Positions 52,618 to 62,307 of a DNA stretch of 64,000 bases are shown here, piece by piece. A program made the position numbers and the translations under genes. The DNA comes from Tuwongella immobilis (lineage in GTDB: Bacteria; Planctomycetota; Planctomycetia; Gemmatales; Gemmataceae): contig NZ_LR593887.1 of assembly GCF_901538355.1 (NCBI RefSeq), positions 5,432,920 to 5,496,919 of the forward strand, given 5' to 3'. The number at the start of each line of letters is the position of its first letter. Positions within the stretch are counted from its first letter, which is position 1. A model generated the notes under the pieces. That model saw nothing but the letters and a program-made list of their open reading frames with translations, had not been told where the DNA came from and did not search any database.

Positions 52618-53337
52618 ATGGATGTTGTTCTACTTGCGGCGGGCTTAGGAACCCGATTGCGGCCATTGACGGAAACCATTCCCAAGCCGTTGGTTGCGGT
52701 TCAGGGCCGCCCGCTGTTGGATTGGACCATTGCCGCCCTCCCCCCGGTGAATCGGCTGATTGTCGTGGTGCATTATCTGGCCGAGCAAGTCGAAGCCTAT
52801 CTGCGCCAGCAGCCGTACATTCCCCGCGACAAGTGGACCACAATCCGCCAAGAGACACCGCGCGGCACTGGCGATGCCTTCCAATCATGCCGCGATGCGC
52901 TCACCAGTAATCGGGTGATGGTTCTCAATGGCGATGATTTGTACGGCGCAGCGGATATTCGCACGCTCGCCCAACAGCCTGCGGGTGTGCTGGCCCATCC
53001 GGTCGATCAGCCGCGTAAATTCGGCATCGTCTTTCCGCGTGCCGACGGCACCCTGGAACGAATGGTCGAGAAGCCGGACCTGGACGGTCGCCAACTCGCC
53101 AACATTGGTGCATATGTCTTTCCGAGATCGGCGGCGAGTCTCCCCCTGCCGCTCTCCCCACGAGGCGAATACGAAATCACCGACGCCGTGAGTATGGTCG
53201 CCGCCGCGCAGCCGTTCTACGTCGTGCCCGCCACTTTTTGGCTGCCGATTGGCACACTCGACGCCCTGGAAGCGGCCCAATCGCTCGACTTGTCCCCGGT
53301 CCGCCCGGTCTCCTACTCTCCTGGAGCATCCACATGA
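52618..53337 (+). CDS. Sugar nucleotidyltransferase
   Basis: 239 residues from ATG 52618. Nucleotide-binding start LLAAGLGTRLRPLTETIPKP (G-rich loop and KP), metal site in VMVLNGDDLYG, and FGIVFPRADGTLERMVEKP. Typical of NTP transferases that make NDP-sugars (mannose-1-P guanylyltransferase or glucose-1-P thymidylyltransferase-like). It is short and lacks the left-handed beta-helix. Its stop overlaps the sulfatase ATG (53334-53337). Confidence 0.88.
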   Translation: MDVVLLAAGLGTRLRPLTETIPKPLVAVQGRPLLDWTIAALPPVNRLIVVVHYLAEQVEAYLRQQPYIPRDKWTTIRQETPRGTGDAFQSCRDALTSNRVMVLNGDDLYGAADIRTLAQQPAGVLAHPVDQPRKFGIVFPRADGTLERMVEKPDLDGRQLANIGAYVFPRSAASLPLPLSPRGEYEITDAVSMVAAAQPFYVVPATFWLPIGTLDALEAAQSLDLSPVRPVSYSPGAST

Positions 53338-54668
53338 TTGCCCGCCTTTCGCTTTGGCTTGCGCTGCTAGTCGTCGGAATCACTCCCACCTCGATTCACG
53401 CCGCCAAGCCCAACTTTGTGATTGTGCTGTGCGATGACCTGGGTGCGGGCGATTTGGGCTGCTACGGCCACCCGCGCATTCGCACGCCGAACCTCGATGC
53501 CATGGCCAAAGCGGGCATGAAGCTGGAGCAATGCTACGCCGCCGCTCCCGTCTGTTCGCCGTCGCGCGCGGGGATGCTCACCGGACGCGATCCGAACCGC
53601 TACGGCATCCGCGATTGGATTCCGGCCAATTCGGGCATCCGCCTTCCGCCCACCGAAACGACCATTGCCACGCTGCTGAAAAACGCCGGTTATCGCACAG
53701 GATTGTTCGGCAAATGGCACCTCAACAGCAAAATGGATGGCAGCGAGCCGATGCCGGTCGATCACGGCTTCCAGCAGTATTTCGCCACACAGAATAACGC
53801 CGCTCCCAGTCATGAAAATCCGACGAATTTCATCCGCGATGGCAAACCCGTCGGGCCGCTCACCGGCAATTCGACATCGATCCTTGTCGATGAATCGATT
53901 CGTTGGCTGGATACCGTGGGCAACGATCCGTTTCTGCTGGTAATCACGCTCCACGCGCCGCATGAACCGGTGGCCACCCCCGCGAAATTCACCGAACCCT
54001 ATGCCGATATTGAGGATGCGACGAAACGTACTTATTTCGGCAGCGTTAGCCTGGTGGATGCGGAAGTGGGCCGACTGTTGGCCGAACTCGATCGCCGCAA
54101 GTTGGGCGAATCGACGCTGGTGTGGTTTACCAGCGATAACGGGCCAGAGACGCTGAACCGTTACAAGGCCGCCAACCACTCGCACGGCACCCCCGGCAAG
54201 CTCACCGGCATGAAGTTGCACCTGACCGAAGGCGGGATTCGCGTCCCCGGCATCCTGCGCTGGACCGGCACCATTCCGGCAGGCAAAATCAGCCAGGAAC
54301 CCATCAGCGGAATCGACCTGCTCCCGACGTTGTTGGAACTCGCCGGTCGGCCCCCGATGCGGGATCGCTTCTTGGACGGTGTTAGCGTTGCGCCGGTGAT
54401 TCTCGGCAAGCCGTTCAAACGATCGCAACCGCTGTACTGGCAATATGATCGGGCGCTTGGCGGGTGGAATGTCGCGCTGCGTTCGGGCGACTACAAGCTG
54501 ATGGCCGATCGCACGCTCAGCCAGTTTCGCTTGGTCAATCTGGCGACTGATCCGCTGGAACAGACCGATCTCGCCGCCACGGAGCCGAAAGTCTTTGCCG
54601 ACTTGAAAGCGACCTTGCAAACGAAGCACTATCAGATCAATCTCGGGGCGATTCGTCGGAAGCCGTGA
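53334..54668 (+). CDS. Secreted sulfatase (type I, formylglycine-dependent)
   Basis: 444 residues. Signal peptide SLWLALLVVGITPTSIHA. Metal Asp34-Asp35 in VLCDDLGAGDLG, and the sulfatase signature VCSPSRAGMLTG with Cys74 expected to become formylglycine. GLFGKWHL and DNGPETLNR sections follow. It removes sulfate from a polysaccharide or sulfated sugar. Coupled by ATGA to the nucleotidyltransferase and by GTGA to the next gene. No dedicated sulfatase-modifying enzyme is seen nearby. Confidence 0.93.
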   Translation: MIARLSLWLALLVVGITPTSIHAAKPNFVIVLCDDLGAGDLGCYGHPRIRTPNLDAMAKAGMKLEQCYAAAPVCSPSRAGMLTGRDPNRYGIRDWIPANSGIRLPPTETTIATLLKNAGYRTGLFGKWHLNSKMDGSEPMPVDHGFQQYFATQNNAAPSHENPTNFIRDGKPVGPLTGNSTSILVDESIRWLDTVGNDPFLLVITLHAPHEPVATPAKFTEPYADIEDATKRTYFGSVSLVDAEVGRLLAELDRRKLGESTLVWFTSDNGPETLNRYKAANHSHGTPGKLTGMKLHLTEGGIRVPGILRWTGTIPAGKISQEPISGIDLLPTLLELAGRPPMRDRFLDGVSVAPVILGKPFKRSQPLYWQYDRALGGWNVALRSGDYKLMADRTLSQFRLVNLATDPLEQTDLAATEPKVFADLKATLQTKHYQINLGAIRRKP

Positions 54669-54694
54669 ATTCTCACCAGCATCGGAGCGTCAGG

Positions 54695-55141
54695 ATGCGT
54701 CAATTGCTGATTCGGGTCGGGGTGATTCTGGCCGGGTGCATCGCGGGTGTGGTGGTGATCGCGCTGGTGGAAATGGCCGGCATGGCCCTGTTCCCCCTGC
54801 CGGAAGGGCTGAAACTCGATTCCAACGAGGCGATTGCCGAAGCGATGCCGCTGATTCCGCTGGGCGGAAAAATCATGGTCGTCGTCGCCTGGGGATTGGG
54901 GAGTTTGGTGGGCGGGTGGTTGGCCGCCCGAATCAGCCCGCGCCGAGCCGTCACCCACGCTCTGATTGTCGGCGGACTCTTACTCGCCATGGGCATCGCG
55001 CAACTGGCGAGTTTGCCGCATCCGCAATGGATGGTCTTCTTCGGGGCGGGTTGCTTTCTGCCCATGGCGGCCATCGGCGGCGTCCTGGGATCGCCTCGGC
55101 GAGCGGTCGCACTCGAATCGACGCAAATCCATGTGGGATAA
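54695..55141 (+). CDS. Small integral membrane protein
   Basis: 148 residues from ATG 54695 (GGAG eight to eleven bases upstream); a GTG at 54665 overlapping the sulfatase stop is an alternative. Four membrane helices (VGVILAGCIAGVVVIALV, MVVVAWGLGSLVGGWLAA, ALIVGGLLLAMGIAQLA, VFFGAGCFLPMAAIGGVLG). No family recognised. Convergent with the TIGR02996/LRR gene, three bases apart. Confidence 0.72.
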   Translation: MRQLLIRVGVILAGCIAGVVVIALVEMAGMALFPLPEGLKLDSNEAIAEAMPLIPLGGKIMVVVAWGLGSLVGGWLAARISPRRAVTHALIVGGLLLAMGIAQLASLPHPQWMVFFGAGCFLPMAAIGGVLGSPRRAVALESTQIHVG

Positions 55142-55144
55142 CGC

Positions 55145-56449
55145 TTAACGATCGGTCGAATCGGTAGCCAAGCGTGGATCGGGTTCAAAATCGGTGGCCA
55201 AATGGGCGGCACTGACACGGCATTCGGGGCGACGATCGCGGAAGATCCGCACGCGCTCCGGGGTCGTGCCGCTGCATCGCGCAACGTCCAACAGCCGGAG
55301 TGCTGGTGCGGCCAATAATCGGTCGAACCCTCGTGCGGTCACGCCGGTCACGCCGTGCAGATTCAATTCTTCCAAATTCGGGGCTTCCACAATCGCGGCA
55401 AGTCCGGCATCGTCCAAGACACAGCCGGTCAGATCGAGCAATCGCAATCGCGGCAATTGGGCAATCTGCTGCAACCAACTCGCGGGAATCGGTCGGGTGA
55501 TTCCGCTCAGCGAAACTGATTCCACCTGATGGAACCCCGCCATGCGACAACCGACGAGATGGTTCCCGCCGCGCAAGTTCAATTCCTGCAACGAACAATG
55601 CTGCAATCGCTCGAATAATTCCGGCGCGATCGGCCCCAGCGATTCCCATTCCAAGGTTTGCAGATTCCGCATCACGCTCCAGCCGCGCAGCACCTCGGCA
55701 TCCAATGGCGACGGTGTCTGAATTTGCAGCGATCGCAACGCTCGGGATTCCGCCAGCGGCCACCACGGCGCGGCGGTGAGTGGGGTGGTCACATGCAGCG
55801 ATAAAGATTCGAGTTTCGGCTGCTGCGCCAGCCAGCGAATCTGCTCTGGACGCAGTGAAATCGGTGCGGGGATGTGAATGCCGCGCACACCAGGCAGCTC
55901 GGTCGATCCCGAAAATGGGAAGCCGTGCGGCAGCTCGCCTCGAATCAGCACTTGCACATGCGTTAGCTGTGTAATCCCCGATAGTTCCGCCGGAAACGAG
56001 CGATGCGCGGTGCCAATCACCACCCGCAAACCAAGTCGAACGCCGGGCCAGGGTTGCGTTTGCAGCCAGCGTCGCGCTTCCGCAACGGCTTCCGTCCCAT
56101 CGACTTTCAGCAAAATTTCCGTTGGCCAAATCAGCGGCTCACCACGCTCCAGCAATCGTCGAAACGATTCCAAGCGCAGTTCCACTCGCAGCCAACCACG
56201 ACGGGTCACTTGATAGCAGGGCCAACTGCCAATGGCGTCTCGGATCAGCCGAACCGATTCCATTCCCCAGGCCCGCATCCATTCCAAATCCAACATTCCG
56301 GGCACACGAATGGCACAGAGCCGACGCAGCAGCGCATGATCGGGATTGCCCGCTTCTTCGAGCCAATCCGCCAGCGCCAGCCATGGCGTGTCATCCCAGG
56401 CGTCCGCAGTCGCAATGGCATTCAGCAAGCCATCCCGCGCCAGACTCAT
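55145..56449 (-). CDS. TIGR02996-domain protein with leucine-rich-repeat-like C-terminus
   Basis: 434 residues from ATG 56449; the longer frame to 56608 is Arg/Gly-rich and unlikely. The N-terminal LLNAIATADAWDDTPWLALADWLEEAG is the TIGR02996 repeat-companion domain, abundant in Gemmata-type genomes. From about residue 190 LRR-like units follow (LQTLEWESLGPIAPELF, LRLLDLTGCVLDDAGLAAIVEAPNLEELNLHG in parts). Such proteins are common, often numerous, and of unknown role; protein binding is likely. Confidence 0.88.
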   Translation of the reverse strand: MSLARDGLLNAIATADAWDDTPWLALADWLEEAGNPDHALLRRLCAIRVPGMLDLEWMRAWGMESVRLIRDAIGSWPCYQVTRRGWLRVELRLESFRRLLERGEPLIWPTEILLKVDGTEAVAEARRWLQTQPWPGVRLGLRVVIGTAHRSFPAELSGITQLTHVQVLIRGELPHGFPFSGSTELPGVRGIHIPAPISLRPEQIRWLAQQPKLESLSLHVTTPLTAAPWWPLAESRALRSLQIQTPSPLDAEVLRGWSVMRNLQTLEWESLGPIAPELFERLQHCSLQELNLRGGNHLVGCRMAGFHQVESVSLSGITRPIPASWLQQIAQLPRLRLLDLTGCVLDDAGLAAIVEAPNLEELNLHGVTGVTARGFDRLLAAPALRLLDVARCSGTTPERVRIFRDRRPECRVSAAHLATDFEPDPRLATDSTDR

Positions 56450-56866
56450 GCTCGGTCTCCTATCCGTCGCCGCCACCCCAGAACGCCATCCGATTGTCGA
56501 TTGCCTCACCGCTTCCGTCGCACGCGCCGACCAACCCCCTCGCCTGGACGCTCCGCGATCCGCTTCTCCATCATCCCCACAGCGCCCAAGTTGCTCCCGG
56601 AGTTCCACTCCACGCTCGCGGTGTGGCGTCGCATGGGATTGCTGACGATTCTAATCGAATATCGATTTATTCGATTTGCAATCTTTTTCGATCCTCCCAC
56701 CTGAATTTTTTGCTGAGACGATGCCACTGCGGATTCGCACGGTCATCTACCGGAACCGGCAATGGCATGGAGAACGCCGCAGATCGGTCACTGGTACTTC
56801 GATGAATGCAATCGAGATGCCAAATTGAAACATGTGGTTACGATTTTCGACAAATTCGGTCTCCAA
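56450..56866. other. 417-bp intergenic region with an AT-rich palindrome
   Basis: An inverted repeat ATCGAAT (56654-56660) / ATTCGAT (56669-56675) with 8-base loop lies in the middle of an AT-rich patch about 200 bp above the LRR gene start. It could be an operator. No gene seen. Confidence 0.35.
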
Positions 56867-58144
56867 TCAGCGGATACCATTGGGAGAGTGCCCAAGTTCA
56901 ACCCCGAATTCGCCGATCGGCTTCGGGAATTCTGTCAATTCGATGCCACCAACAATCGTGCGAATGACCGCCAAGTCGGCATTCATCACCGCAAAATCGG
57001 CGCGTTTGCCCACGGCGATGCTGCCAATGTCGGAATCCATGCCGACGATTCGCGCTGGGGTCAAACTGGCCATCCGCACCACCACTGGCAACAGCACCCC
57101 GGTGAGCCGGTGGAAGGTCCGCACCGAATCGTCCATGCCCACGACGCTAGACGCCAGCGCGGTGCCGTCCAACGTGACGCCCACGCCATCTTGTTTGCGG
57201 AACCACTCCGCGCAACTGGGCGAGCCGAACAGCATTTCGCCATCCGGCATATCCAACCCGCGGCTCGAATCGGTGACAATCGCCAGCCGATCGGCCCCCT
57301 TCAACTTGAACGCCAGCCGCAACAGATCCGCGGAGAGATGCTTGCCATCGGCAATCACCTCGGTCGTCAGTTCGTCGAAATAAAGCGTCGCCTCCAGCAC
57401 GCCCCCTCGCATGGGATACGCCTGCGACAATCGCAATCGGGCACGATCCGACATGGCACAGAACAAATGATCCACATGCGATGTTCCCCAGCCAATCGCC
57501 GCTTCCATCTGCGCAAACGTCGCATGGGAATGCCCGGCATTGACCCCAATTCCCGCCGCAACACACGCCCGCGCAAAGGCTTCCGCATTGGGCAGTTCCG
57601 GGGCAACCGTCGCTCGCACAATCGTCGGTGTGCCGAACGCCAGATATTCCGCGAACTCCGATTCCAGCGGCGGTCGCAGCCCCAAACTCGGATGGCACCC
57701 CTTGGCCGGCGCATGAAAATACGGCCCGTAGAAATGCCCGCCGATCACCCGTGCCCCGCCGGTCGATTCGCCCAGGAACTGCTGACATAGTCGCAGGAAC
57801 TGCACACATTCGTCATGCGGTGCGACACAACTGGTCGGGCAAATCGCGGTCGTGCCATGGCGGGCATGGGCGCGGCACACCGTGCGAAACGCCGCCGCCG
57901 TCAGATCCATGAAATCCGCGCCGTCGCCCCCATGCACATGCAAATCGACGAAACCGGGAGCCAAATACGCCCCAGCCAGATCCACAATCGTCGAATCATC
58001 GGACTTCGGCCAGGCGTCCCCAGCCTGCCCCATCGCGACGATTCGATCCTGATGAATCGCCACCCAGCCGCCGTCGCAGATGGAATCCGGCAGAATAATG
58101 CGTCCGTTCGTGAAAACCGTTGTGCAGGACATGCGGTTGCTCAT
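56867..58144 (-). CDS. nagA: NagA-like N-acetylglucosamine-6-phosphate deacetylase, atypical
   Basis: 425 residues from ATG 58144 (ATG 58132 is possible). Amidohydrolase with APGFVDLHVHGGDG, NAGHSHATF (His205), HVDHLFCAM (His226) and VTDSSRG (catalytic Asp). NagA hydrolyses GlcNAc-6-P to GlcN-6-P. The usual HLEGP, whose Glu is a metal ligand, reads HFYGP (Tyr139), and NAM after His226 reads CAM. So the metal site is changed; the substrate may not be GlcNAc-6-P. Divergent from an SDR gene. Confidence 0.8.
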   Translation of the reverse strand: MSNRMSCTTVFTNGRIILPDSICDGGWVAIHQDRIVAMGQAGDAWPKSDDSTIVDLAGAYLAPGFVDLHVHGGDGADFMDLTAAAFRTVCRAHARHGTTAICPTSCVAPHDECVQFLRLCQQFLGESTGGARVIGGHFYGPYFHAPAKGCHPSLGLRPPLESEFAEYLAFGTPTIVRATVAPELPNAEAFARACVAAGIGVNAGHSHATFAQMEAAIGWGTSHVDHLFCAMSDRARLRLSQAYPMRGGVLEATLYFDELTTEVIADGKHLSADLLRLAFKLKGADRLAIVTDSSRGLDMPDGEMLFGSPSCAEWFRKQDGVGVTLDGTALASSVVGMDDSVRTFHRLTGVLLPVVVRMASLTPARIVGMDSDIGSIAVGKRADFAVMNADLAVIRTIVGGIELTEFPKPIGEFGVELGHSPNGIR

Positions 58145-58248
58145 TTTGGCAAGATCGTTGGGTTGGAGAAATCGTGCGGATTGCGATAATCAAGAAGAAG
58201 CGAATTCACTGTAGCGTGCATTCCAGGCGGAGCAAGGAGAATCAGATC

Positions 58249-59127
58249 ATGGGCCGACGGCGTGAACTGAACGGACTACGGGTGCTGATTACCGGCGCAT
58301 CGCAGGGGATTGGCCGCGCCTTGGCGATTGCCGCCTGGCAGCGCGGCATGCGCGTTATGGCCGCCGCCCGATCGCAACAATTGCTCGACGAATTGCAAGC
58401 CGAGGTCATGGCCAAAAGCTCGCACACCGATGCCGTTCTGGAAATCGTCGTCGCCGATGTCAGCACCGCCGAAGGCCGTCAGCGCATGGTGGATGCCGCC
58501 CAGCAGAAATTCGGCGGCCTGGATGTGCTGGTCAACAACGCCGGCATCGGGGCCACCGGCCACTTCGTGGACACCGATCCGCAAGTGCTGCGGCAAATCA
58601 TGGAAACCAATTTCTTTGGCACCACAGAAACCACCCGATTGTTCCTGCCGATGCTCCGCGCAGGCAACTCCCCGGCAATTGTGATGATTTCCTCGGTGGC
58701 CGGCCGGCAAGCCGTTCCTGCCCGAAGTCTTTATTCCGCAAGTAAATACGCCGTGCAAGGCTTCAGCGAAGCCCTGCGTGCGGAATTGGACAAAGACGGA
58801 ATCGATGTAGTGATTGTCAATCCCGGATTAACGCAAACGAATTTCTCGAAGAATATGCTGGAGCAAAAAGCCCGCATGAAAGTCGACCACATGCGCGGCA
58901 TGACCAGCGAAGAAGTCGCCCTGCGCACGCTGGACGCACTGGCCAAAGGCAAGCACGAAATCACGCTCACCGGCCAAGCCAAGCTGATGATCGCCATCGG
59001 CAAATTCCTGCCCGGCTTGTTCCACAAATTGGCCAAGAAAAAAGTCCGCGAACTTTTCGCCGAGGAAATCGCCGATCGCGAAAAACGCCTCGCCGCCGAG
59101 CGCGCCAACGCCTCCCGCACCAGCTAA
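58249..59127 (+). CDS. Short-chain dehydrogenase/reductase
   Basis: 292 residues from ATG 58249, AAGGAG nine bases upstream. Classical SDR: TGASQGIGRAL (NAD(P) loop), NNAGIGATG, SSVAGRQA, YSASKYAVQGF (Tyr-x3-Lys) and NPGLTQTNFS. A basic C-terminal extension (KLAKKKVRELFAEEIADREKRL) suggests a membrane-associated or fatty-acid-linked relative. Substrate unknown. Confidence 0.93.
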   Translation: MGRRRELNGLRVLITGASQGIGRALAIAAWQRGMRVMAAARSQQLLDELQAEVMAKSSHTDAVLEIVVADVSTAEGRQRMVDAAQQKFGGLDVLVNNAGIGATGHFVDTDPQVLRQIMETNFFGTTETTRLFLPMLRAGNSPAIVMISSVAGRQAVPARSLYSASKYAVQGFSEALRAELDKDGIDVVIVNPGLTQTNFSKNMLEQKARMKVDHMRGMTSEEVALRTLDALAKGKHEITLTGQAKLMIAIGKFLPGLFHKLAKKKVRELFAEEIADREKRLAAERANASRTS

Positions 59128-59159
59128 CCCCCACCCCCAGCATCCGCCAAACTCCCCGC

Positions 59160-59204
59160 CCCAATCCCACGAGTTCCACTCCCGGAGCGGGGCGGATTGG
59201 GTTT
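59160..59204 (+). terminator. Hairpin terminator after the SDR gene
   Basis: CCCAATCC (59160-59167) pairs with GGATTGGG (59194-59201), with an inner GAGT/ACTC, followed by TTT. It lies between convergent genes. Confidence 0.5.
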
Positions 59205-59216
59205 CCCCAACCTATT

Positions 59217-60626
59217 TCAGTTGAAGAGGTTGCGGATGACTTGGCCTTTGCTGACGGCGAGTGGGCGGCCTTGGGAGTCGTGGATTTCGGTGTGGGCGGG
59301 GTAGCCCAGGGCGTGTAGCATGGATGCGGTGATGTCCTGTGGGGCGACGCGGCCCTGGCTGGGATAGGCTCCTTGCTTGTCCGATGCCCCGATCACCTGA
59401 CCACCTCGCACCCCACCACCGGCCATCGCCACCGAGAAGACGTGCCCCCAGTGATCGCGGCCACCTCGACCGTTGAATCGCGGAGTGCGGCCAAATTCCG
59501 TCAGGCAGACCACCAGCGTTTCGTCCAGCAATCCACGTTGGTGCAAATCGTCCAGCAGTGCCGACATGCCTTGATCCAACGGCGGGGCCAATGCGGATTT
59601 CAATCGCGCGGTTTCGTTGGCGTGCGAATCCCAACAGGGGGCATCGCTCGGCTCATCCGGGCCGCGGAACCAGTTAACATGCACCAACGAGACGCCCGCC
59701 TCGATGAGTCGCCGCGCAAGCAAGCAGCTTTGCCCGAATTGACTGCGGCCGTAACGATCGCGGAGGGCCACTGGTTCGCGGTTGAGATCGAACGCAGCGC
59801 GGGCTTGGGGCGAACTCAATAAGTCGAACGCCTGCGCCATCAACGGCGAAAATTGGCCGGCGGTCGATTCGGATTGCCCGGCAATCTGGCGATCCAGGCG
59901 TTGCAGCAACTCGCGTCGCTGGGTCAAGCGATGGAGCGGGACATCGGTTTGCAGCGTGAATTCTGGGATGCGAAATTCGGGAGCGGCGGGTTCGCAACGG
60001 AAGAGCCACGGATCGCTATTGCGACCTAGGAAACCGGCATCCTGGCCGGGCCAAACGGAACTATCGGTGTTGAAAATGTGCATCGGCAGTCGCACGGATG
60101 CGGGTAATCCGCCGGAATCGCCCCGCAAACGCCGCACGACCGCGCCCATGGTCGGCCAATCATTCGGCGGGCCGGGATTGGCATTCTCGACATTCATGGG
60201 AGCATGCGGCACCCCGGTCAGCATGTAGTAGCCGCTGGAAGAGTGCGCGTTATCATTTGTGGCCACCGCACGCAGGACGGCGAGTTTGTCCATCTGCTTG
60301 GCCAATTGCGGCAGTAGCTCGGCGAAATGCACGCCGGGCACCGCAGTGGCGATGGGGCCGTACGCGCCGCGCACCTCGGCAGGGGCATCGGGTTTGGGAT
60401 CAAACGTCGATTGCTGCGGGGCACCGCCCAGCAGAAACAGCACGATGCAGTGCTTCGCTTTGCCATTGGTGCGATCGCCAGAATTGGCCGCCGCCCGCTG
60501 CTGCAAGAGCATTGGCAGCGACAGCCCCAGCGACGAAAGCCCACCCCAGCGCAGCCATTCCCGACGATTCGGGCCGACTGCGGGACGCCCGCCCGGTGGC
60601 GGAGTCAATCGGTTGAAATCTTGCAT
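59217..60626 (-). CDS. DUF1501 family protein, Tat-exported (downstream copy)
   Basis: 469 residues from ATG 60626 (MQDFNRLTPPPGG); the frame to 60662 is not needed. Twin-arginine signal PNRREWLRWGGLSSLGLSLPMLL. The rest is DUF1501, an alkaline-phosphatase-superfamily relative: LLGGAPQQSTFDPKPDAPAEVRG, EFGRTPRFNGRGGRDHWG and the final TASMLHALGYP. DUF1501 genes usually sit beside a DUF1549/DUF1553 (PSD1-type) gene in planctomycetes; none is in this window. It follows a second DUF1501 gene by 52 bp. Confidence 0.93.
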   Translation of the reverse strand: MQDFNRLTPPPGGRPAVGPNRREWLRWGGLSSLGLSLPMLLQQRAAANSGDRTNGKAKHCIVLFLLGGAPQQSTFDPKPDAPAEVRGAYGPIATAVPGVHFAELLPQLAKQMDKLAVLRAVATNDNAHSSSGYYMLTGVPHAPMNVENANPGPPNDWPTMGAVVRRLRGDSGGLPASVRLPMHIFNTDSSVWPGQDAGFLGRNSDPWLFRCEPAAPEFRIPEFTLQTDVPLHRLTQRRELLQRLDRQIAGQSESTAGQFSPLMAQAFDLLSSPQARAAFDLNREPVALRDRYGRSQFGQSCLLARRLIEAGVSLVHVNWFRGPDEPSDAPCWDSHANETARLKSALAPPLDQGMSALLDDLHQRGLLDETLVVCLTEFGRTPRFNGRGGRDHWGHVFSVAMAGGGVRGGQVIGASDKQGAYPSQGRVAPQDITASMLHALGYPAHTEIHDSQGRPLAVSKGQVIRNLFN

Positions 60627-60678
60627 GTCTATCTCGATGTCGAATTGGGAGAGAACCGACACCCATCACCCGGCCTGC

Positions 60679-62049
60679 TCAGCCAAACAGATTCACCAAC
60701 GGTCGCCCTTCGGTCAGTGCCAATTCGCGGCCCAACCGATCGAGCACGGGCATATCTGGGGCAATGCCCAACGCCTCGTAGATTGTCGCCGTAATGTCTG
60801 CCGGGGAAACAGGATGCTCCACCGGCTCGCCGCCCATGGCATCGCTGGCCCCATAGACCGCCCCGCCGCGAATGCCTCCGCCGGCCATCACCGCCGAGTA
60901 GCACCGCGGCCAATGCTGCCGACCGCCATTCTCCGCTCGCGGGGTTCGGCCAAACTCGCCGATCCAGACCACCAGCGTTTCATCCAACATTCCTCGTGCG
61001 GTCAGATCGTCCAGCAGCGCGGCAAAGCCACGATCCGCTGGCGGCATCAGCCGATCTTTCAAACTCGGGAAATTATTCCCGTGCGTATCCCAAAATGCCT
61101 GACCATCATCCGGCCAATTCACCGTCACCAAGCGCGTCCCCGCTTCGATCATTCGACGCGCCAGCAGACAGCTTTGCCCGTGGGGATGCCGACCGTATTT
61201 GTCCCGCATGCTGGCCGGTTCGCGGTTCAGATCAAACGCGGCGGCCACCTTCGGCGAGGTGAGCAAATCGAACGCCTTGGAGCGCAAATTGACGTAATCG
61301 CGCTGGGTGGATTTGGCCGCATCCAACTGCTGGGCCAGTGCTGCCCGCGATGCCATGCGATCGGTCGACATATCCGGCTGCGGAGTCAACCCGTTGACCG
61401 CAAACGTCGGCAGATTCGGATTGCCCGTGATCAAAAACGGATCCATTCCCGGCCCCATCCAACCGGCATTCTGCCCCGGCGCGGTCCCGCCAGGCGCGGC
61501 CGGATGCGACACTGCCCACGGCAGCGTCACCGAGCGCGGCATCGGATCGTCCGACGCCATCAGCTTTTGCACCATCGCCCCCATGCACGGGGCATCCGAT
61601 CGACTCGGGCCATCGGCATCGGAATTCGGCTTCGCAGCAACCCGTCCAGTCATCAAATGATGCACCGGCGACAAATGCGCGGGGTCGGTATGCGCCATCG
61701 AACGAATCACGGTATATTGATGTGCCCGTTGGGCCAACAGCGGAAAATGCTCGCTGATGCGCAATCCCGGAACAGTCGTCGGAATGCTTTGAAATTCGCC
61801 ACGAACTTCGACCGGCGCGTTGGGTTTGGGATCCCACGTATCCAGATGCGACGGGCCGCCCCACATAAACAGCAGAATCACCGATTTGGCCCGCGATTTC
61901 GGGCGAGATGCTGCCGGTGCGGCTGACGCGGTTGGTCGCATCAGATCGGTCAGCGCCAAACTGACGGGGGCCAAACTGCCGATTCGCAACATTTCTCGAC
62001 GCGACAGATGCCGACGCAACGATTCGCAGGCGTGAGAGCGGCGTGACAT
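60679..62049 (-). CDS. DUF1501 family protein, Tat-exported (upstream copy)
   Basis: 456 residues from ATG 62049 (GGGGGAA upstream). Tat signal LSRREMLRIGSLAPVSLALTD. Same DUF1501 landmarks as the next gene: MWGGPSHLDTWDPKPNAPVEVRG, GEFGRTPRAENGGRQHWP and ITATIYEALGI. The two proteins share layout but differ in many positions, so they are paralogues by old duplication, not a recent copy. Function not established; possibly export or sulfated-substrate turnover. Confidence 0.93.
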   Translation of the reverse strand: MSRRSHACESLRRHLSRREMLRIGSLAPVSLALTDLMRPTASAAPAASRPKSRAKSVILLFMWGGPSHLDTWDPKPNAPVEVRGEFQSIPTTVPGLRISEHFPLLAQRAHQYTVIRSMAHTDPAHLSPVHHLMTGRVAAKPNSDADGPSRSDAPCMGAMVQKLMASDDPMPRSVTLPWAVSHPAAPGGTAPGQNAGWMGPGMDPFLITGNPNLPTFAVNGLTPQPDMSTDRMASRAALAQQLDAAKSTQRDYVNLRSKAFDLLTSPKVAAAFDLNREPASMRDKYGRHPHGQSCLLARRMIEAGTRLVTVNWPDDGQAFWDTHGNNFPSLKDRLMPPADRGFAALLDDLTARGMLDETLVVWIGEFGRTPRAENGGRQHWPRCYSAVMAGGGIRGGAVYGASDAMGGEPVEHPVSPADITATIYEALGIAPDMPVLDRLGRELALTEGRPLVNLFG

Positions 62050-62307
62050 GGAATTTCCCCCAAAGGCAGGCGGGTATCGGTAGGCATCCAATCGGCAGGT
62101 ACCCGCACTATCCCACGCCCACTCCCCCATGTCAACTTGTTTATCCCCGTTTATCGCCCACCCCGAATGATCCAACGCGCGCCCCCAAGTCGGGCCGCGA
62201 TTCCCGATTGGCTGCACGGTTCCATCTCCGCTCGATTGACGTGGTTCCTGGCTCACGATAGAATGGGCCGCGTTCCAATCGAACTTTCAGGGAACCGAAT
62301 TGTGGGA

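Noticed and set aside
60259-61926. 555-codon plus-strand frame over the two DUF1501 genes
   Set aside because: It runs antisense through two clear coding regions with Arg/His-rich composition.
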